Assembly: GCA_036927565.1 (NCBI GenBank)
Contig: JAYESD010000001.1
Span: 7,378,001-7,442,000, forward strand
DNA: 64,000 nt
Direction: 5' to 3'
DNA from: Tuctoria greenei
Lineage: Eukaryota; Streptophyta; Magnoliopsida; Poales; Poaceae
The position numbers and the translations under genes were made by a program. The notes beneath the pieces are model-generated. The model did no database searches. It was given only the letters and a program-made list of their open reading frames with translations, and was not told the origin of the DNA. This document shows positions 57,213 through 64,000 of the stretch, piece after piece; position 1 is the stretch's first letter, and the number at the start of each line of letters is the position of its first letter.

Positions 57213-57554
57213 TGCTTGATGACAACACAACAAGTAGAGCATAGAAGTAATGAAATTAAGACGAAATGCTCATAAAAGAATATAACAAGTACAAATTTGC
57301 AACACAAGAAGCTCGAAGGCTCAAATAATGATCAATAAAGCACAAGAGCACAAAGTAGCAGACTGAGTACAAAAAAAATGGCAAAAGATAGTAAATGGCA
57401 GAAAATAACAAGAAGCCACAAGGATAACAAAAAGACCCAAAAAGATAAAGCTCCCCCTAGGACCAAGACTCCCCCTAAAACTGAGCTAACCTCCCCCTGA
57501 CTCTAACTCTTCTCCCCCTTTGGCATCAAGACACCAAAAAGGGAAGTTGAGTGC

Positions 57555-59735
57555 CTACGACTCTGGCGCGCTCCTGGCGATGGTGAAGCGGTCGGCGTCA
57601 GCGGCGCTGTCGTCGGAGCTGCTCGAGGCGGAGGTCGCTGGAGCTGGAGCTGAAGGAGCTGGAGGAGCCACTGAAGGTGCAGGGGGATCCGCTGAGACTG
57701 CTGGCGCTGGTGGAGCTGGAACTGTCGGTAAGGGTGTGCTAACCACTGGAGTAGGTGAGAACTGGAACGACGTCGGTGGCAGCACATGTGAGTGAATCGG
57801 CGCAGTCGAGACAAGCAGAGGCGACATAGTGAAGCTCGGAATAGGCGAGGTCGGCACTGGGGCTGCAACATGTGCCAGAGGAGGTGCTCCGGGAGTCTGA
57901 CCAAGTCCCGGCTGCTGAGGTGGAAGGGCGATCCCAGTCTGCTGGTAGAGGTTGGTGATCAACCCGGGAATGCCCATCATAGCCTGCTGAGTCTGCTGCT
58001 GCTGGTCGAGAGTGCGCCTGGTCATCTGATCAACAAAGGTAGTGAACCTGTCGGTGTCCTCTCGCCTCTGACGGGCTATCTCCAGCTGCATCTCCCGCTG
58101 CTGCCTCTGAAGCTCCTCGTGATGTGCAGCCTGCTGACGCTGCTACTCGATCATCTGCTGAAGTAGGGACGAGAGCTCAGAAGGCTGTGACACCTGTGCC
58201 TCTGACACCGGAGGTGGTGTAGGTGGTGGAGCAGCTGATCCTCCCGCCTCCGTGTCGTGCTGTCTCGGTGGAGGAGAAGGAGGAGGAAAGTACTCCTCAA
58301 CGCTATCGCTGGTGTCACTGTCTGACCAGATATGTTGTAGGTCTCCACCCTGAGCCTCTGCCTGTGCAAGCTCTGCGTCCTCCCTGGCCAAGTCTGCCCA
58401 GTCCTCCTCAGAAAGTCTAGCCCGGACCCGACGCTCGACTGGACGGCCAAGGCGGCGGTCTCCAGGAGCGGGGACTCGGTAGAGGCTGAACCGAGTAACG
58501 TGGAGCTCTGTCAGAGGAGCAGTGCCTGGAGAACCCTCTGGAACTAGCTGGTGAAGAAGGTGACAGATCCACTGACCAAAGACCAACTGTCGAAGCATCC
58601 CATCTCCATCAGTGATCACATCCTCCATCTCGCAGATCAGGATGTCCACGATATCGAACTCCATCCCGTTCACCACATAGAACAGGAGAGTCTGCTAGAG
58701 GCTCGTGAAACCCTCAAGGTAGCCAGACCTTGGAAGCAGTGTGCGGCGCAGTATGTGGTGAGCTGTGTGAGCCGCTGGAGTGAGTAGTGCTGGCACCCTC
58801 GGCTGGTCTGGAGTGAAGGGCGGAGTGAACAACCCACTGATCTCGTCGAACGGTGGTGACACTCCTCCAGTCAGTGGCCTCCTCGGTGGGTCTGCGTCTC
58901 CGTACACGATCTGGTGCAGACAGGTAGTAGAGGTGTCCACACCAAGCAGTCTGGCCAACAGATCTCGAGACACGTCGTGGCACTGCCCCAAGAACATGAA
59001 GTGGATCGAACGACGGCCCTCAGAGACGTAGAGAGTGGCGTAGAAGACTCAGACCCACTCCTCGATGTAAGCACTCCGCTGGTGTGAAAACAACTCTACC
59101 AGACCTCTGTATCTCTCAAAGTATGGTCTGATCATGTGTCCGACTGCTGCAGCTAGTTGACCCCAACTGTTATGCTGGAAGAGCTTGTGGCCCCGACGCC
59201 TGTATGTCTCGTACAGGGACGCCTGTGTCAGGGTCCAGAAGCGGGGGTCCACTCGAGTGTCCCTCGGCTGCGGGAACCACTCCTCAGCCAACGCTATCCA
59301 TCTGAGCCTCTTCAACTGCTTTGCCTTGAACTTCCTATAATCTGTCAGTCTGACATCCTCAGTAACTCTGACGGCAGTATCCATCTGGTAGATGGCCCTC
59401 TGGGCCTCTCTGTCCTCGGCGCGGTCAGCAGCAGAGGGGCGCTGACTTGTCGTAGGGGTCTATCCACCCCCACGAGTCCTCGGAGTGCGCTGACGGACAA
59501 GAGGCGTCACCTCGGTCTCCTCCTCGTCGGAGCCCTCGGGTGGCACCGGCTGAACTGAAGGCTGCTGCTGCCTCTGCCAAGACTCGCGGATCCGCAAGGA
59601 ACCGCGATGGCCGCGCTCACGCTCCTCGGCGGCGCGAGCGGCCAACTCCGCACGACGGGCGTCCTTGGACATCTTCTGCTTCTTCGCGGCGGGCTCCTCA
59701 ATAGCCTTGCCCTTTCCTTTGCGATCGCGACCCAT
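57555..59735 (-). pseudogene. Element F ORF3 (unknown function) with four in-frame stops
   Basis: The minus-strand ATG at 59735 (MGRDRKGKGKAIEEPAAKKQK) opens a single frame of about 726 codons to 57555. It has a basic N-terminus with nuclear-localisation-like Lys/Arg clusters, an acidic segment, a globular domain (VFYATLYVSEGRRSIHFMFLG, LLARLLGV, HHILRRTLLPRSGYLEGF, FDIVDILICEMED), an acidic Pro-rich linker, a Gln-rich helix and a Pro/Ala/Ser tail. The globular part matches element B ORF3 in order and spacing. The stops TAG (59460-59462), TGA (59049-59051), TAG (58695-58697) and TAG (58143-58145) lie in the same frame with no frameshift. No membrane segment or signal peptide is seen, so an envelope role is not supported. 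Confidence 0.75.
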
Positions 59736-60610
59736 CTTGATGTAATGGAGAGCTAGGGTTAGCGACGATGAAAAAGAACGACGAAAAAAAACAAAGGACG
59801 TCGCACGGCACGGAGCAAACCTTAGCGACGAGCGATCACGAGCACTAGGGGCGCGAATCGACGAAAGAGACGACGCACGGCCGGGCAAACCCTAGCGGCA
59901 GAGAGCACGCGGGGGCCGGGTGCAAAGTGAGAGACGGTGGTCAGGTGATGGTGCTAGGAGGCCGGCGGTGGATGCTGCAGTGGTGGTGGCGCGGTGGCGA
60001 GCTGGGAGGCGGTGGCGACGGCCTGGGAGGCGGTGACGGCGCTCGGGTACGGCCGGCGCGAAGGGAGGGCGCGGTGGCGGCGCACGGGTGCGGCGACAGC
60101 CGAGGGAGGAGGCGCGGTGCGCGGGCACGGGCGGCGGCGGCGCGGAGGTCGCCGGCGGTGGCGGCCTGAGGGCGACGGCGGCGGCGTCCGACGGCGGAGG
60201 AGATGGAGGGCGCGAGGAGATCGGCTAGCGGCGTCGGGATCGGGAGAAGGAAGACGAAAAGGGGGTACGACCGAACCGTTTTAAAGAACGGGCAAACCCT
60301 AGCCGCAGACTTAACACCAGATGGACCGATGCGCATCGGAGGATGCATCGGTCGAGTTCAACAGAGAGTTGTTCCAAAAACTCTCTTTGAACACCGGATG
60401 ATCCGATGTTGAGGTGCCGATCATCGATCGATTTCTGCAGGGCACCAGAAAACTGAACACCGGATGCTCCGATGTTTTCTGAAATGAACTCATCGATCGA
60501 TCTCTGAATTCTGACTGATCTGAACTTTGAGCTGAAGCACCTGTTGATCCGATGACACTGCTGGCCCTAGCATCGGATAATCCGATGACTACAGAACTTC
60601 TAAGACAGCC
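59736..60610 (-). promoter_or_regulatory. Element F internal promoter-like module upstream of ORF3
   Basis: Sense order: palindrome cluster matching the LTR type (CATCGGAT.ATCCGATG variants, 60323-60590), then 37 bp further CTTTAAAAC (60278-60286) as TATA-like word, then a CT-rich and strongly GC-rich leader of about 500 bp, then the ORF3 ATG. The spacing resembles that of the LTR promoters of B, C and F. Promoter activity is inferred. Confidence 0.5.
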
Positions 60611-61152
60611 CATATATGTCCTTGGACTAAAACACACAAAGAGAAGAGCGAGTCCTAGGACTTTTTGGGCAACCCCTTACCCCTCAAAAAGCTAATATGC
60701 CAATAGCTTGGCTAGACCTTAATGCAAATGGAACACGGAGAAAAAATGGAGGAAAATATCCAAATAAAATGTAAGGCCCATGCTTTGTGAGGTAGAGTAT
60801 GAAGACTTCTATCTCTTTGAAGCATGTTCCTCTAGGCATTAACGTACCTAACATTTTATTGTTTCCACCTTATATGAGTTGAGATATTGCATTTCAAACA
60901 AGTCTCCTTCTCATGAGGTGGGTTCCCCTTTGTGACAATCTACCGTATGCAATGCCAAACAAACTATAGTGCAAGAAATTACATGAGTGCAAGATTATAT
61001 GGCAGGGATCATGCAAAGCATAAAATAAATCTATCTTGCCAAGTTTAAACCTTCCAAAGGCTTCCTCAGGGAAAACTATTTCTAGCTCACCCCTATCCTT
61101 TGGGAGTTAGACAAGACCTATATGATATGCATCCTTACATGAACATGGCAAC

Positions 61153-63996
61153 TTACATGACGTTAGATGCATCTAGCACATTTAATTCACTTCTAAGTCT
61201 AGAAAAAGTTTTATCATCAAGTGGTTTAGTGAGGATATCCGCCAATTGTTCTTCGGACCTAACACCTTGCAAAGAGATGTCTCCTTTAGCCTCATGATCC
61301 CGCAAGAAGTGATGGCGAATATCAATGTGCTTAGTGCGGGAGTGTTGAACGGGGTTTCTAGCTATCTTAACCGCACTTTCATTGTCACAAAGGAGAGGTA
61401 CACAACCAAATTTAATTCCAAAGTCCAAAAGGGTTTGCTTCATATATAGAATTTGGGTACAACATGCACCGGCCACTATATACTTCGCCTCCGCGGTGGA
61501 CAAGGCCACGGAATTTTGCTTTTTGCTCGACCAAGATACTAGGGAACGCCCAAGTAAGTTGCACCCACCGGAGGTACTCTTGCGATCCACACGGCATCCG
61601 GCAAAGTCCGAATCCGAGTAACCCAAGAGATGGAAACTAGCGTTCTTGGGGTACCACAAACCTACACTTGGGGTATGCTTGAGATAGCGAAGTATCCTAA
61701 AGACCGCCTTACGATGCGATTCTTTAGGTGCCGCTTGAAAGCGAGCACACAAGCACACACTAAACATGATATCGGGCCTAGATGCGGTAAGATATAACAA
61801 TGAACCAATCATGGAACGGTAGTGAGATTGATCAATAGGTTTACCGTCCAAGTCCGCGTCGAGATGACAATTTGTCGCCATTGGAGTACTTCTTGAGCTA
61901 CAATCTCCCATCTCAAATTTCTTCAAGAGGTCCTTGGTGTACTTCTCTTGGTAGATGAAGGTCCCCTCTTGAAGTTGCTTGATTTGAAATCCAAGGAAGA
62001 AGTTGAGCTCTCCAATCATTGACATCTCGAATTCCCTAGACATCATGGTGCCAAACTCATGGCTAAGAGATTTGTTAGTTGAGCCAAAAATAATATCATC
62101 GACATAAATTTGACAAATAAATAAATCCCCGTTTATGTCCTTGGTGAAGAGTGTAGTGTCCACCCTCCCGATCTTGAATCCTTGCATAACCAAGAAATCC
62201 CGTAGACGTTCATACCACGCCCTAGGTGCTTGCTTGAGCCCGTAGAGCGCCTTGTGTAACCTATACACATGATTAGGATTCCTCGGATCTTCAAACCCGG
62301 GAGGTTGCTCAACATAAACAAGCTCGTTAATATAACCATTAAGAAAGGCACTTTTAACATCCATTTGATAAAGCATTATATTGTGATGCGAAGCAAAAGC
62401 AAGGAGTATACAAATAGCTTCTAACCGAGTGACCGGAGCGAATGTTTCTCCAAAGTCTAGTCCTTCAACTTGTGAGAAACCCTTGGCCACAAGTCTTGCC
62501 TTGTTGCGGACCACAACGCCATTCTCGTCTTGCTTGTTGCGGTACACCCACTTCGTTCCGATGATGTTCTTGTCCTTGGGTCGCTCCTCCAACACCCAAA
62601 CTTCATTGCGGGTGAAGTTGTTGAGTTCTTCTTGCATGGCCATCACCCAATTTGGATCTTGGAGTGCTTCCTCTATATGAGTGGGTTCTACACACGAAAC
62701 AAACGAGTAGTGCTCACAAAACGAAGCAATGTGGCGGGAACGAGTACTTACGCCCCTTGAAGGACTTCCAATGATTTGGTCCATTGGATGCGCCTTGGAG
62801 ATGCGTCCATGCCTCATAAGTGGTTGTGAAGCACTTGGCGGTGGTGAAGCGTGTTGATCCTCTTGTGGTTGGACTTGATCATGGACTTCTTCTTCATCTT
62901 GATGTTGTATTGCTTGTGAGTCTTGAGTTGGCAATAGATCATCTTTCTCCTCTTCGTCTACTTGAGGCGCCATGGAGGTGTTGTTGTTGGAGCTTGAAGC
63001 TCCCCCTTGATCATGGCCCTCTTCAACTTCCGGCTTGATGTCTCCAATGGTCATGTTCTTCATGGCTTCTCGTAGAGGCTCATCATCTATTTCATCATGA
63101 CCAAAACTCTCCTCTTGGGAGCCATTAGTCTCATCGAACTCAACATCACAACTTTCTTCAACTAGACCGGAGGTTTGGTTGAATACTCGATATGCTTTTG
63201 AGTTTGATGCATAACCAAGAAAAATGCCAACATCACATCTTCTTTCAAACTTACCGAGCCTTTTCTTGCGGTAGATGTAGCATTTGCACCCAAAGACTCT
63301 AAAGTAGGAGATGTTGGGCTTTCTCCCAATGAGAAGCTCATATGGGGTCTTTTGGAGTAGTCGGTGAAGATAGACCCTGTTTGCGGCATGGCACGCCGTG
63401 TTGATTGCTTCGGCCCAAAACTTCTCCGACGTGCCGTAGTCATCAAGCATTGCTCTTGCAAGAGTGATGAGGGTTTTGTTCTTCCTCTCAACGACACTGT
63501 TTTGTTGAGGAGTGTATGTGGCGGAGAATTCATGCTTCACACCCTCACGGTCACACCACTCCCCAATGTTGTAGTTCTTGAATTCGGTGCCGTTGTCACT
63601 CCGGACCTTGATAATGGGAAGTTGGAATTCCCTTTGAGCACGGTTGGCGAAGGTCTTGAACACTTCCGGAGTTTCACTCTTGTCACCTAAAAATAGAGTC
63701 CAAGCGTAGCGAGAGTAGTCATCAACTATAACAAGACAATAGAGGTTACTGCCAAGGCTTTGGTATGTGGACGGTCCGAAGAGGTCCATGTGGAGTAGTT
63801 CAAGTGGCTTGGAGGTTGACACCATTGTCTTCATTGGGTGGTGTGAAGCAACTTGCTTCCTGGCTTGACAAGCGCTACAAAGCCTGTTCTTCTCAAACGT
63901 CACATCCTTCACGCCGGTCACCATCCCAAGCTTGAATGACTTCTTGAGTTTGCTCATTCCAATGTGTGCTATGCGTCGGTGCCATAGCCAACCCAA
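61153..63996 (-). CDS. pol: Element F pol: GAG-pre-integrase, integrase, RT, RNase H, open to the window edge
   Basis: 947 codons open without a stop on the minus strand, running off the right edge. MGWLWHRRIAHIGMSKLKK (GAG-pre-integrase), CSACQARKQ, integrase (LLHMDLFGP, VDDYSRY, VRSDNGTEFKN, PQQNSVVERKN with catalytic Glu), reverse transcriptase (KARLVAKGFSQ, MDVKSAFLNG, YGLKQAPRAWYE, IYVDDIIFGS, FFLGFQIKQL), RNase H (YSDSDFAGCRVDRKSTSG, ALSTAEAKYIVA) and LADILTKPLD. All catalytic motifs look intact, so this is the best-preserved pol in the window. It is clearly related to element B pol but differs at many residues. Confidence 0.92.
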   Translation of the reverse strand: MGWLWHRRIAHIGMSKLKKSFKLGMVTGVKDVTFEKNRLCSACQARKQVASHHPMKTMVSTSKPLELLHMDLFGPSTYQSLGSNLYCLVIVDDYSRYAWTLFLGDKSETPEVFKTFANRAQREFQLPIIKVRSDNGTEFKNYNIGEWCDREGVKHEFSATYTPQQNSVVERKNKTLITLARAMLDDYGTSEKFWAEAINTACHAANRVYLHRLLQKTPYELLIGRKPNISYFRVFGCKCYIYRKKRLGKFERRCDVGIFLGYASNSKAYRVFNQTSGLVEESCDVEFDETNGSQEESFGHDEIDDEPLREAMKNMTIGDIKPEVEEGHDQGGASSSNNNTSMAPQVDEEEKDDLLPTQDSQAIQHQDEEEVHDQVQPQEDQHASPPPSASQPLMRHGRISKAHPMDQIIGSPSRGVSTRSRHIASFCEHYSFVSCVEPTHIEEALQDPNWVMAMQEELNNFTRNEVWVLEERPKDKNIIGTKWVYRNKQDENGVVVRNKARLVAKGFSQVEGLDFGETFAPVTRLEAICILLAFASHHNIMLYQMDVKSAFLNGYINELVYVEQPPGFEDPRNPNHVYRLHKALYGLKQAPRAWYERLRDFLVMQGFKIGRVDTTLFTKDINGDLFICQIYVDDIIFGSTNKSLSHEFGTMMSREFEMSMIGELNFFLGFQIKQLQEGTFIYQEKYTKDLLKKFEMGDCSSRSTPMATNCHLDADLDGKPIDQSHYRSMIGSLLYLTASRPDIMFSVCLCARFQAAPKESHRKAVFRILRYLKHTPSVGLWYPKNASFHLLGYSDSDFAGCRVDRKSTSGGCNLLGRSLVSWSSKKQNSVALSTAEAKYIVAGACCTQILYMKQTLLDFGIKFGCVPLLCDNESAVKIARNPVQHSRTKHIDIRHHFLRDHEAKGDISLQGVRSEEQLADILTKPLDDKTFSRLRSELNVLDASNVM

Positions 63997-64000
63997 GCTT

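Larger units (their letters stand above)
55804..64000 (-). mobile_element. Element F: SIRE/Maximus-type Ty1-copia retrotransposon (3' part)
   Basis: Minus strand. The 3' LTR (55804-57196), PPT, ORF3, promoter-like module and pol are in the window; protease, gag and the 5' LTR lie to the right. It interrupts element D's integrase. The left flank is ACCAT, so the matching duplication should lie right of the window. Confidence 0.9.

Overview
The window is nuclear plant DNA, almost certainly from a grass (Poaceae). The signs are GC-rich first exons, spliced housekeeping genes with GT-AG introns, CACTA transposons with long subterminal repeats, and stacked LTR retrotransposons of Ty1-copia (SIRE/Maximus type), Ty3 Tekay and Ty3 Tat type. 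The Tat-type element carries a 'putative gypsy type transposon' antisense gene. The species cannot be named from the sequence. There is no bacterial or phage material, no CRISPR array, and no tRNA or rRNA gene that I could see.

Layout. Positions 1-2.7 kb hold two tandem paralogous genes of unknown function that share an LGLGTLP block and end in low-complexity acidic tails. From 4.4 to 9.55 kb lies the right-hand part of a decayed CACTA element with an exon-rich ORF1 and a 1.5 kb subterminal repeat field. From 9.55 to 10.08 kb is a retrotransposon LTR fragment, followed to 12.15 kb by a second CACTA remnant (TNPD fragment, G-rich tract, ACTTACGTCGG repeats). From 12.7 to 21 kb is a genic island: a CCDC124 homologue (minus), a prolyl oligopeptidase (minus) and a short IQD calmodulin-binding protein (plus).

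From 21.1 kb to the right edge the window is one nested stack of retrotransposons, here lettered A-F. Element A is an old Ty1-copia copy (minus) hit three times: by SIRE-type element B (21600-33672, TSD GATAT), by solo LTR C (36292-37814, TSD AAAGG) and by Ty3 Tat-type element D (from 38629). D was itself hit twice: by Ty3 Tekay element E (42263-52716) inside D's antisense coiled-coil gene, and by SIRE-type element F (from 55804) inside D's integrase. Removing B and E in silico rejoins the interrupted reading frames in phase, which fixes the boundaries.

The most interesting signal is regulatory. The U3 regions of B and C (Ty1-copia) and of E (Ty3) carry many copies of the same 12-bp palindrome, CGGACTAGTCCG or CGGACAAGTCCG, upstream of the TATA box. 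F carries a different palindrome (ATCGGATGATCCGAT type) in the same place. In both B and F the element's own palindrome type reappears between pol and a third gene (ORF3), next to TATA-like sequences and a leader, so each seems to have an internal promoter copied from, or co-evolving with, its LTR. The ORF3 products of B and F are recognisably related, and both are broken by stop codons.
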